Positions 24,718 to 32,646 of a stretch of 64,000 nt of DNA are shown here, piece after piece. The DNA is from JAEWSN01 sp942493335 (GTDB lineage: Bacteria > Bacillota > Clostridia > DSM-8532), in NCBI GenBank assembly GCA_942493335.1, contig OW818693.1, positions 372,001-436,000 of the forward strand, in the 5' to 3' direction. Below the pieces are notes generated by a model that was not told the origin of the DNA, searched no databases, and worked only from the letters and a program-made list of their open reading frames with translations. Both the position numbers and the translations under genes were made by a program. Position 1 is the stretch's first letter. Each line of letters starts with the position of its first letter.

Positions 24718-25886
24718 ACCTGCATGTGGACCTCGGGATCGACAGCCTGAACAAACATCATGAGGAACTTTGCGGTGACAATGTCGAGGTCGTCCGGGAC
24801 AACGAGGCGACAGTCATCGTACTGGCGGACGGACTTGGAAGCGGCGTGAAGGCCAACATCCTTTCGAAACTGACCGCCAAGATCATCGGAACGATGATGG
24901 CGAACAGGATGCCTATCGAGGAAGCGGTCGAGACCATCGCGAATACGCTGCCCGTTTGCCATGACCGCAACATCGCCTATTCGACTTTTTCCATCCTCCA
25001 GCTCTTTCACGACGGCTCTGGTTATCTTGTTGAGTTCGACAATCCCGCCATCTTCCACCTGCGCAAAGGCGTCATCACGCCGATGGAAACCGTAACCAGG
25101 GAGATTGCGGGAAAGACGATCAAGGAATCCCGTTTCACCGTTGTCCCGGGCGATTTGTTCGTGATGGTCAGCGACGGCGTCATTCATGCCGGGGTCGGTC
25201 AATCCCTGAATCTCGGATGGCAGTGGGAGCACGTGGCCGATTATCTGCAAAAGACCTGGCGCTCTGATCTTTCCGCGAAAACGGTCTCAAAACTCCTTGT
25301 TTCCGTTTGCGATGGCCTGTACGCCGGCCTTCCCGGCGATGATACGACTGTTGTCTCCGTGTTGATCCGCAAACCGGTGCGCTTGTCCATCATGGTGGGA
25401 CCACCGGTGAAAGCGGATGCGGACGGGGAAGTGGTCCGTGAATTCCTGGGGCAGGAGGGACCGCATGTGGTCTGCGGGGGAACCACCTCGCAGATTGTCG
25501 CGAGGGAACTCGGCGTGGAAGTGCAGACGAGTTTCGACTATACGAATCCCGCCGTACCGCCCGTCGCGCGCATCAAGGGGATCGACCTTGCGACGGAAGG
25601 CGTTCTGACGCTTCGCAAGGCACTCGAACAGATCCTTTCCTGTTCCGCCGCCAGCAGCACGATGCAGGATTTTCTGGCCCTCACGAACCGGGATGGTGCT
25701 TCCAGGCTGGCGAAGATGCTCATGGACGACTGTACGGACGTGAAATTCTGGGTTGGACGGGCCATGAATCCGGCTCACCAGAATCCGGAGTTTCCGCTGA
25801 GCCTGGGGCTGAAGCTGAAACTGGTCGAGGAAATCGCCGCTTCGCTCCGTTCCATGGGCAAGCAGGTCGAGATCGCTTATCACTGA
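24714..25886 (+). CDS. SpoIIE-type PP2C serine phosphatase
   Basis: A 390-residue protein with a PP2C/SpoIIE phosphatase domain in the first roughly 220 residues: ELCGDN, VIVLADGLGSGVKA (metal-binding Asp motif), VMVSDGV and GDDTTVVSVLI, with Asp residues in the expected places. The C-terminal 170 residues are a separate domain, often found with these phosphatases. SpoIIE-type phosphatases directly after HydS are a recurrent arrangement in anaerobes, so it probably relays the HydS signal by dephosphorylating a partner, for example an anti-anti-sigma-like protein (inference). No such partner gene is in view. Confidence 0.9.
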   Translation: MNLHVDLGIDSLNKHHEELCGDNVEVVRDNEATVIVLADGLGSGVKANILSKLTAKIIGTMMANRMPIEEAVETIANTLPVCHDRNIAYSTFSILQLFHDGSGYLVEFDNPAIFHLRKGVITPMETVTREIAGKTIKESRFTVVPGDLFVMVSDGVIHAGVGQSLNLGWQWEHVADYLQKTWRSDLSAKTVSKLLVSVCDGLYAGLPGDDTTVVSVLIRKPVRLSIMVGPPVKADADGEVVREFLGQEGPHVVCGGTTSQIVARELGVEVQTSFDYTNPAVPPVARIKGIDLATEGVLTLRKALEQILSCSAASSTMQDFLALTNRDGASRLAKMLMDDCTDVKFWVGRAMNPAHQNPEFPLSLGLKLKLVEEIAASLRSMGKQVEIAYH

Positions 25887-25930
25887 GAAACGCTGATATA
25901 CAGAATCATGCATCCATCCATGTGAAACAG

Positions 25931-25963
25931 GGCAGACCGCCTTATATAGCGGAACGGACTGCC
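25931..25963 (+). other. Imperfect hairpin between the phosphatase and TnpB-like genes
   Basis: GGCAG (25931-25935) and CCGC (25937-25940) can pair with GCGG (25949-25952) and CTGCC (25959-25963) around CTTATATA. No T run follows, so it is not a typical terminator. It may be a leader structure of the next gene. Confidence 0.35.
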
Positions 25964-26035
25964 AGAACCATCAGGACTGTTGTTATTCCAGAACAGACGG
26001 CCATGTAAAGGGATGCCGTGGAAAGGAGGTACCGG

Positions 26036-27535
26036 TTGGGACACATCACCCTCACCTTCAAGCTGCACCGCCCGGGCGCCGGGAAACGGAAGCTTCTGGA
26101 CGAAGCCATGAACCGATACAGCGAAGCGTTCCATTGGCTGACCACCAAGGCTTCCAGCCGTCTGGACGAGTTCCCGGACCAGACGGCTGGCGGGAAGACG
26201 CGTCGTTCCGCCGGCGCCTACCGTTCCTGGGTGGATACGGACATGAGCAGGGAATTGAACCGCTTTGGCGTGGAACCCTTCAAGGATGCGCTGAAAAACG
26301 ACTTTTCCGCCCTGATGACAGGCTATCTTGCCAAATGTGCGAGAATGCCAGAAACCCGTTTCCTGCCGGTCCGGCAGCGGTCCCTGCTGTTCTGCCGTTA
26401 TGATACGAAGCGGGATTGGTGCCTTGCCTATCATCCGGAAAAGGATCGCTTCTTTGCCAAGCTGTATCTGACCAACCGCAACGACAGCATCCGGAATGCG
26501 CATGCCACCGATGCCGTCGGGCACCTGGTCCATATCCACCGGGACAGGATGCCTTTATCGGATTCGTCCAGGATGATCCGGTATCTGGTGCTGCCACTGG
26601 AATTCGGCAGCCGGCAGGAAGCCATCCTGAAGGAGGCCATCCTGCAACCGGAACGTTTCCGTTCCGCGAGGCTCGTCAGGCGTGAAGCGGACTATTATCT
26701 CATTGTCAGCATGGAAACCGAATCTCCAGTACCGAAACCATCCACAGCCTGGATCGGTTTTTCCCGCGCGATGGACGCTGCGGTTTCCTGGACAGTATCA
26801 GGCTCTGATGCCAAACCGATGACCCATGGAATTCTGCCGGTTCCGGCATATGCGGTTCGTGAAAACGGAGATTGGACGCAAAACGGGCTCCACCACCTGG
26901 CCAATGAAATGGTGAGACTTGCCGATACTTACAATGCGAAGGCGGTCATTGCGCCGCTCAGCAAAAAGGGGGATCATCTGCATTGGGTGGAGCCGGATCA
27001 TTCACTGGCGGTACCGCAGGTGGACGGGAAAAACTGGAACAGGATTCTGGCCCTCCTGCGCTATAAACTGATCCTGCAGGGGCTGGAGGCACCGGTTTCC
27101 GTCAGTCCGCACAATATGTTCCGTACCTGTCCGCTCTGCGGGATGACGACCCGACGCAACCGGATGTCCAGGACACGGTTCCTCTGCATCGGCTGCGGGC
27201 ATACGAGGGAACTGGATGAAATCGGCAGTCTGAATCTGTCCGGACGGCTTCAACTGTATGAGCGGTCTCCTGTTCCGATTGCCATGGAAAACACGGATGG
27301 GGGAATCAGGTTCCGGCAATCGATGCTGGAACTGGATGTGACCGTACCTCGGCAGGAGGGCGAGGGCATGATGCAATGCCTGGATTCCCTTGACGCCATT
27401 CTCGAAGAGATGGTTGCAGATCGGATGTCGGACATGCCTGTCGTGCTGATCAAACTTGCCCGGTACGGCAGACCCATTCAAGGCGTTCGATTGGTTCCGC
27501 AGCATGCATCCTCCTTTCAGGAACACGTGGAATAA
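26036..27535 (+). CDS. TnpB/Cas12-like protein with degenerate RuvC site (predicted nuclease-dead)
   Basis: A 499-residue protein with TnpB-like architecture. N-terminal strand-helix (GHITLTFKLHRPGAGKRKLL, DEAMNRYSEAFHWL), a long middle part, then a split RuvC domain. RuvC-I reads IGFSRAMDAAVSW (I240 on) where GIDLG is expected, so Ser243 replaces the catalytic Asp. RuvC-II reads KAVIAPLSKKG, so Ala306 replaces the catalytic Glu. A zinc ribbon C365-x2-C368...C384-x2-C387 follows, then Asp394 of RuvC-III in LDEIGSLNLS, which is kept. About 95 extra residues follow RuvC-III. TTG 26036 is chosen because AAAGGAGGT lies 5 nt upstream. No tnpA or IS ends are visible. A TldR-like RNA-guided DNA-binding role is inference. 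Confidence 0.8.
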   Translation: MGHITLTFKLHRPGAGKRKLLDEAMNRYSEAFHWLTTKASSRLDEFPDQTAGGKTRRSAGAYRSWVDTDMSRELNRFGVEPFKDALKNDFSALMTGYLAKCARMPETRFLPVRQRSLLFCRYDTKRDWCLAYHPEKDRFFAKLYLTNRNDSIRNAHATDAVGHLVHIHRDRMPLSDSSRMIRYLVLPLEFGSRQEAILKEAILQPERFRSARLVRREADYYLIVSMETESPVPKPSTAWIGFSRAMDAAVSWTVSGSDAKPMTHGILPVPAYAVRENGDWTQNGLHHLANEMVRLADTYNAKAVIAPLSKKGDHLHWVEPDHSLAVPQVDGKNWNRILALLRYKLILQGLEAPVSVSPHNMFRTCPLCGMTTRRNRMSRTRFLCIGCGHTRELDEIGSLNLSGRLQLYERSPVPIAMENTDGGIRFRQSMLELDVTVPRQEGEGMMQCLDSLDAILEEMVADRMSDMPVVLIKLARYGRPIQGVRLVPQHASSFQEHVE

Positions 27536-27691
27536 ATGGCGGTTTTCATCCTCATGATGGATATATCTTGCTCATTTCATCTTTTTGGAAGCTTAATCTG
27601 TTACATTTTGTCATCCTTAAGGTTTTACCTGTCACACGAGTGTCTTCGGACATTTCCGCCGAGCGGAGCCTGTTGAGGGCCAAAGACAGTT

Positions 27692-27737
27692 ATCCAAACA
27701 GAAAGCCCGGGCGCAAGCCCGGGCTTTCTGTTTGGAT
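27692..27737. terminator. Perfect 21-bp hairpin with GCAA loop
   Basis: ATCCAAACAG...CTGTTTGGAT with an inner GCCCGGGC-GCAA-GCCCGGGC forms a perfect 21-bp stem and tetraloop. It can terminate transcription from either side: the TnpB-like gene on the plus strand and the secreted-protein gene on the minus strand. T runs are short, so it may instead stabilise an RNA 3' end. Confidence 0.75.
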
Positions 27738-27738
27738 G

Positions 27739-27831
27739 GTCCCAGCAATTGATTGGTATCGTTCTCAAATGTCGAACAACAATCTGCCAATTCCCGGTAT
27801 CCCAACCCATGCGTCAGGCTTGTTGCTGCAA
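27739..27831. repeat. Hairpin repeat element, copy C
   Basis: GTCCCAGCAATTGATTGGTATCGTT matches the 5' half of copies A and B (starting two bases after the 21-bp hairpin), and TATCCCAACCCATGC plus GGCTTGTTGCTGC match the 3' part of copy D. The right hairpin arm has decayed (CCAATTCC). It lies about 200 nt after the TnpB-like gene. The 328-nt gap 27536-27863 otherwise holds the 21-bp hairpin and no gene. Confidence 0.7.
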
Positions 27832-27863
27832 TAGAATAAGTCAAAACGAGTTTTTCACGGGAA

Positions 27864-29873
27864 TCAGGGTTTGCAGGATATGACCGCGTGGCATTGAATC
27901 GGGTAGGCGCCGGTATACAGGAGGAGAATGTCTCCGTTGTTGTTGATGGCGAGGGGATAGTTGAAATGTTCATCCTTTGTCTTGGACATGGTGGTCAGGT
28001 CCGTGATGGAATAGGGAATCTTGTTGCGCCAGAGGGTTGCATTCAGGGAGCCATTGCCAACGATATCCCCCAGGTCGTTGATGCCTGAAACCGTAGCAAA
28101 CTTCGTTGCGGGCTTGTCAGGCAGATCGGAAAGCTGGATGGGTGCAGACTGAGGGTTCGCATAATAGAAAGCACCGGCATTGTCTCCATTTGCCTTCAAC
28201 ACATTGGCAATGACCTCTCCTTTGCTGTTCACGCCGGCCACCAGGAAGAAATCGCCGGCGCCGATGTCGACGGAGGGAGGCAAGGTCATCCTGATCGGCT
28301 CCGCTGTGATGCCGGACCAGTAGAACAGAGCCGCTTCCGTTTTACTCAGGAAAACAAACCCCACACTGGCGCCGTTGGATGCAACGGCCTGGATCCCATT
28401 CTGCATCGGGTGATAATTGGTGATGTCAGGTACCCATTCCTTGGGAAGTTTCATCAGTGTGGCAGTTTGGTCATGCATGTCGGTGAAATAGGCGGGAAAC
28501 CGACCTGTGTAGGAATTCCCGACGAGAATTCCCGAGTCGAGGATACGAATGGGAATCAAACAATTTTCTTTGAAAAAGTAGACCGGGTGTTCCGTGAGTC
28601 CAGGCCATGCCTCTCCCATGGAGGCGGTGACAGCATTGTTTGCGTTGATGGAATTGGCCGTATCGCTCCCCTGGAAGCCGCCGGTGTTGGCCGGCAATAG
28701 TTGAAAATTACCGGCATTGTCCCAGTAGGCGGGATTTCCCATGGAGTTCCTGCCTACAACGAAACGCTGCTCATTCATGGCAAAGGGAGAATCGTTGGTG
28801 GAGTCTGTCGCCTGACCTGCATCACCCTTCAACAGATAGTTGAGGCGATAGGCGGGAAGATTCGCAACGGTCCTCGCCTTGATGGGCAGTTTATATAACG
28901 AGACGGTTGCATTGCCGCCGACCACCACATAGGGCTTGGCTGCCGTCCCACTTCCGCTTTTCACGGCGGCATTGGCCTTCAGGTTCATTGCGGGGACCAC
29001 ACCGCCCGCTCCGTTGCTCGCATAATTGGTGGTGACAGTGCTGTTCTGCTTGATGCAAAACAGATTTGTTTTGGACCCGACATTGGGTGAACGTGTCCAG
29101 TATTGCAGGAACTTGCCTGCTGAAATCACGTTCGCGTCTTTGATGGTGGAACCTGCTACAGCACTTGGTGCAGGCATTCTGCGGTATTCCCATTTGCGCG
29201 CGAACACATAGTCGTGCATTTCCTTTTCATCCAGTACGAACACGTTGTCCTTCACGTTCTCATAAAAGGCCTTGGCGTAGTTCTGGACAACAGCCGACAG
29301 GTCGGGGGCGTACTTCTGCAACTCGGTTCCGCCATTGGCCAGGCTTTTGTCCGCATCGGACAGGATGGTTTTGTGGGTGACCGGCTGGATGGCGGCACTT
29401 TCCGCCAACGTGAAGTTGCTGAGGAATCCCGCTTCCGCATCATAGGCATTTCCCTTCGTCACATGCGTGGTGTCTGGAAGCTGGCCGCTGTAGGCAACGG
29501 TCTTGTCCGTGCTGTTGAGCCATTCACGCAGGGAGGATGTACTCCAGTAATTGCTTCCATTCGTTTTTCTTTCCTCGTCGGCCCGGCCGGTGGGGGGATC
29601 CCCGAATGCGTCGAACGCTTTGAGACAAAGGACTTTCTCGGAATACACGACGAAACTTCCATCCGGATTGACATTGATGACACGCCATAAAATGGGGGAA
29701 CCGGCATACTTGCCGAATTGGATGTAATCACCGAGTTTCAGTTTCAATCCGGATTTTGCAGACGTTGCCGCCTCGGCCTGAAGCAGGCTGGCAGGTGTTG
29801 CCGCGAGAAGGAGCGCCGCCAGGACAAGAAGTGAAATAAACCATGGTACGAACCTTGATTTTTTGTTTGACAT
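27864..29873 (-). CDS. Large secreted protein with DUF6273-like and HAF-like repeat regions
   Basis: A 669-residue protein starting with a classic signal peptide (basic MSNKKSRF, hydrophobic core, AEAATSAKS cleavage area). The region after it (LGDYIQFGKYAGSPILWRVINV, VVYSEKVLCLKAFD, NYWSTSSLREWLNS) resembles the DUF6273 domain common in extracellular proteins of anaerobic Firmicutes. The C-terminal half contains HAF-like repeats (GVNSKGEVIANVLK, GINDLGDIVGNGSLNATLW, AINNNGDILLLYTG). The function is unknown; a surface or secreted role is likely. AAGGAG precedes the ATG. The gene is monocistronic, ending at the 21-bp hairpin. Confidence 0.75.
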   Translation of the reverse strand: MSNKKSRFVPWFISLLVLAALLLAATPASLLQAEAATSAKSGLKLKLGDYIQFGKYAGSPILWRVINVNPDGSFVVYSEKVLCLKAFDAFGDPPTGRADEERKTNGSNYWSTSSLREWLNSTDKTVAYSGQLPDTTHVTKGNAYDAEAGFLSNFTLAESAAIQPVTHKTILSDADKSLANGGTELQKYAPDLSAVVQNYAKAFYENVKDNVFVLDEKEMHDYVFARKWEYRRMPAPSAVAGSTIKDANVISAGKFLQYWTRSPNVGSKTNLFCIKQNSTVTTNYASNGAGGVVPAMNLKANAAVKSGSGTAAKPYVVVGGNATVSLYKLPIKARTVANLPAYRLNYLLKGDAGQATDSTNDSPFAMNEQRFVVGRNSMGNPAYWDNAGNFQLLPANTGGFQGSDTANSINANNAVTASMGEAWPGLTEHPVYFFKENCLIPIRILDSGILVGNSYTGRFPAYFTDMHDQTATLMKLPKEWVPDITNYHPMQNGIQAVASNGASVGFVFLSKTEAALFYWSGITAEPIRMTLPPSVDIGAGDFFLVAGVNSKGEVIANVLKANGDNAGAFYYANPQSAPIQLSDLPDKPATKFATVSGINDLGDIVGNGSLNATLWRNKIPYSITDLTTMSKTKDEHFNYPLAINNNGDILLLYTGAYPIQCHAVISCKP

Positions 29874-30025
29874 AAAAACTCCTTCCTACAAAAAAAAGGT
29901 GTGAAAGCCATAATATAACAAACACAAGGTCAAGTTATCATATGGCTTTGGGGCTGTCAACGCACTTGCACCAGTGGGATTCGAAGGAAATCGCAGGGAA
30001 CCCGGATGCGCCCAAAAAACGGACT

Positions 30026-30054
30026 TTGACATTTTTCTGCCGCGATGCTACATT
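30026..30054 (+). promoter_or_regulatory. Sigma-A promoter of thrS
   Basis: TTGACA (30026-30031) and TACATT (30049-30054) with a 17-nt spacer lie directly before the T-box leader. Confidence 0.8.
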
Positions 30055-30060
30055 GAAGGA

Positions 30061-30323
30061 AGAAAATCCTGTGAACGGGCCGGTTTTCATCAGCAGCGCA
30101 ACAGAGAGCAAGGGGCTTGGCTGGAACCCCATGCGGCGCGGGTCGGAAATCGTACCACCCGGAAGGAGCGCATCCGATCGAGAAACGGGCTTCAAAGTCC
30201 GTTTACCGCCAGGAAGCGACGGCCAGCACCGTTACCTGCATCAAGATGCGGCTTGGGCCGCAAGCAGAGTGGAACCGCGAAACAACTTTCGCCTCTGCAC
30301 CCATTTGGGTGCAGAGGCTTTTT
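30061..30323 (+). promoter_or_regulatory. T-box leader of thrS with terminator
   Basis: The T-box sequence AGAGTGGAACCGCG (30266-30279) is followed by a terminator with 12-bp arms GCCTCTGCACCC/GGGTGCAGAGGC (30291-30318) and TTTTT. GCAGAG (30264-30269) can pair instead with CTCTGC (30294-30299) to form the antiterminator. Upstream, AGAGAGCAAGGGG fits Stem I, and CGTACCACCC holds a candidate Thr specifier ACC at 30154-30156. Uncharged tRNA(Thr) should stabilise the antiterminator and raise thrS expression. The exact Stem I fold was not computed. Confidence 0.92.
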
Positions 30324-30392
30324 CATGCGAAAAGGATTCGCGGCTAAGTGGATTTCGAGGGAGACAACGGCCTGGCAGGACGCAAACCGTCA

Positions 30393-30490
30393 ACAGACAG
30401 ATCGACAGACGGATTTACAGACAAATTGCAGGCAAATCGACAGACAGATTGACAGGCAGATCGACAGACAAATTGCAGACAGTTCGAAGG
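30393..30490. repeat. 12-nt (ACAGACAGATCG)-type tandem repeat in the thrS leader
   Basis: About eight degenerate units related to ACAGACAGATCG fill the stretch between the T-box terminator and the thrS ribosome binding site. The sequence has no stop codon in the thrS frame, which makes an artificial upstream extension of the reading frame. Confidence 0.8.
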
Positions 30491-30507
30491 ACAGAAAGGA
30501 CATGACC

Positions 30508-32448
30508 ATGAAAATCAGATTGATCGGCATTCCGGAGAAGGACAGTGTGGAACTCGAGGAAGGAAAACTCGCCGTTGATGCGGCAAAACAGGTATCGGAC
30601 GAATGTTATCGCGCCGCATTGGCCTGTGAGGTCAATGGACTCCGCATGGGTCTTGCGGCGGAACTGCGGGAAGGGGACGAAGTGCGCTTCCTGTCCTGGG
30701 AGGACGAAGGGGGCCGCTGGACCCTGCGGCACACTGCCTCGCACATTCTGGCGCAGGCAGTCCGTCATTTGTATCCTGCGGTGCATCTCGCCATCGGGCC
30801 TGCCATTGATAATGGCTTCTATTACGATTTTGACCGGGATACTCCCTTCACGCCCGAAGACTTGTTCAAAATCGAAGCCGAGATGAAGAAGATCGTGAAA
30901 CAGGGTCTGCGCGTGGAGCGTTTCGAGCTACCCCGGGCGGAAGCACTCGCCCTGATGAAGGACGAACCGTACAAGGTCGAATTGATCAACGATCTGCCGG
31001 AAGATGCCGCCCTGTCCTTCTACAGGCAGGGCGACTTCACCGATCTTTGCGCCGGACCGCACCTGCTCTCCACCTCCGGGGTGAAGGCATTCAAGCTGAC
31101 GAGTTGCGCCGGTGCCTACTGGCGCGGAAACTCGTCGAACAAGATGCTTCAGAGAATTTATGGAACTGCCTTTACCCGGAAGGAAGACATGGAAGCCTAC
31201 CTTGCCGCCATCGAAGAGGCCAAAAAAAGGGATCACAACAAGATCGGCCGTGAAATGGAATACTTCACCACGGTCGACGTCATCGGTCAGGGTCTGCCAG
31301 TGCTGCTGCCCAAGGGCGCTCGTGTGATTCAGCTGCTGCAGCGTTTCGTGGAGGACGAGGAACAGCGACGCGGCTATCTGCTGACCAAGACGCCCCTGAT
31401 GGCCAAACGGGAACTCTACAAGATTTCCGGCCATTGGGATCATTACCGGGACGGCATGTTCATCATGGGGGATCCGGACGATGAAACCAAGGAATGTTTC
31501 GCTCTGCGCCCGATGACCTGCCCGTTCCAGTACCAGGTTTTCCTGAACCGCATGCGCTCCTATCGGGATCTGCCGATGCGTCTGGGAGAAACCTCGACCC
31601 TGTTCCGCAATGAGGAAAGCGGCGAAATGCACGGACTCATCCGTGTCCGGCAGTTCACGATCTCCGAAGGGCATCTGATGTGCACGCCTGAACAACTGGA
31701 GACCGAATTCCGCGGCTGTGTCGAACTGGCCCAGTTCATGATGGATGCCATCGGCTTTACGGAAGACATCACCTACCGATTCAGCCGGCGGGATCCGGCA
31801 AACAAGGAAAAATATGAAGGTACCGACGAACAGTGGGAAGCCGCGGAAGGGGAAATGCGCCACATTCTCAACGATCTCGGCATCAAATACGTCGAGGCGA
31901 CGGGGGAAGCCGCCTTCTATGGTCCCAAGCTCGACATCCAGATGAAAAACGTTCATGGCAAGGAAGATACCCTCATCACTGTGCAGATCGACATGCTGCT
32001 TGCGCAGAAATTCGGCATGGAATACGTTTCGCAGGACGGTTCCAAGAAGAATCCGTATATCATCCACCGAACCTCGCTTGGCTGCTATGAGCGGACCCTG
32101 GCCCTGCTCATCGAGAAATATGCAGGGGCGATGCCGCTTTGGATTGCACCCACGCAAGTCAAGGTGCTGACCATCTCCGATCGCAACGACGCGTACGCGC
32201 GGGCTGTGATTGCAAAGCTCGAAAAGGCGGGGGTCCGCTGCGAACTCGACGCACGCAACGAGAAGATCGGCTACAAGATTCGTGAGGCACAGCTGGAGAA
32301 GGTCCCCTACATGCTGGTCTTGGGAGACAAGGAACAGGATAACGGACAGATTGCGGCCCGCAACAGGAAAACAGGGGAGACCGAAGTCATGGACACCGCA
32401 GCCTTCCTGGAAAAGGTGCTGGAAGAAATCCGGATCCGGTTGCTGTAA
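30508..32448 (+). CDS. thrS: Threonine--tRNA ligase
   Basis: A 646-residue ThrRS. Order: N-terminal TGS domain (KIRLIGIPEKDSVELEEGKLAV), editing domain with HTASHILAQAV (the HxxxH zinc/editing motif), class II catalytic core (TCAGAYWRGNSSNKMLQRIYG, LRPMTCPFQYQVF, GLIRVRQFTISEGHLM) and the anticodon-binding domain (WIAPTQVKVLTISDRN). The in-frame reading extends far upstream, but that part is the T-box and a tandem repeat, so it is excluded. AAAGGA lies 7 nt before ATG 30508; ATG 30502 is too close. It is controlled by the T-box leader and ends at the terminator at 32481. Confidence 0.97.
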   Translation: MKIRLIGIPEKDSVELEEGKLAVDAAKQVSDECYRAALACEVNGLRMGLAAELREGDEVRFLSWEDEGGRWTLRHTASHILAQAVRHLYPAVHLAIGPAIDNGFYYDFDRDTPFTPEDLFKIEAEMKKIVKQGLRVERFELPRAEALALMKDEPYKVELINDLPEDAALSFYRQGDFTDLCAGPHLLSTSGVKAFKLTSCAGAYWRGNSSNKMLQRIYGTAFTRKEDMEAYLAAIEEAKKRDHNKIGREMEYFTTVDVIGQGLPVLLPKGARVIQLLQRFVEDEEQRRGYLLTKTPLMAKRELYKISGHWDHYRDGMFIMGDPDDETKECFALRPMTCPFQYQVFLNRMRSYRDLPMRLGETSTLFRNEESGEMHGLIRVRQFTISEGHLMCTPEQLETEFRGCVELAQFMMDAIGFTEDITYRFSRRDPANKEKYEGTDEQWEAAEGEMRHILNDLGIKYVEATGEAAFYGPKLDIQMKNVHGKEDTLITVQIDMLLAQKFGMEYVSQDGSKKNPYIIHRTSLGCYERTLALLIEKYAGAMPLWIAPTQVKVLTISDRNDAYARAVIAKLEKAGVRCELDARNEKIGYKIREAQLEKVPYMLVLGDKEQDNGQIAARNRKTGETEVMDTAAFLEKVLEEIRIRLL

Positions 32449-32480
32449 GGTAATCTGGGCCGGGTGCTGATTGGAAGAAG

Positions 32481-32518
32481 AAGCCGGAATCCGTATCAAA
32501 TACGGATTCCGGCTTTTG
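32481..32518 (+). terminator. Rho-independent terminator of thrS
   Basis: AAGCCGGAATCCGTAT-CAA-ATACGGATTCCGGCTT is a perfect 16-bp stem followed by TTTT... (32481-32518). Confidence 0.93.
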
Positions 32519-32589
32519 ACATTTCGGAAGAAGCCAATTCAAGCACAACTTTATCAAACCGTATCCTTCAGATCTGGTGACAAAAATTA

Positions 32590-32607
32590 TTGTGAAACAA
32601 TTATCAA
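32590..32607. promoter_or_regulatory. Rex operator 1 of adhE
   Basis: TTGTGAAACAATTATCAA matches TTGTTAA-N4-TTAACAA in 12 of 14 fixed positions and ends 6 nt before the -35 box. Confidence 0.65.
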
Positions 32608-32613
32608 GTAACA

Positions 32614-32642
32614 TTGACAAACTTTTCACATCGCGTTACAAT
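32614..32642 (+). promoter_or_regulatory. Sigma-A promoter of adhE
   Basis: TTGACA (32614-32619) and TACAAT (32637-32642) with a 17-nt spacer, flanked on both sides by Rex-type boxes. Confidence 0.88.
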
Positions 32643-32646
32643 GTGA

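Noticed and set aside
26036..27535. Complete IS605-type insertion sequence around the TnpB-like gene
   Set aside because: No tnpA, no matching subterminal hairpins on both sides and no target duplication could be seen.
29974..30507. In-frame N-terminal extension of thrS by about 178 codons
   Set aside because: The stretch contains the T-box leader, its terminator and a 12-nt tandem repeat; the ThrRS N-terminus and ribosome binding site fit ATG 30508.
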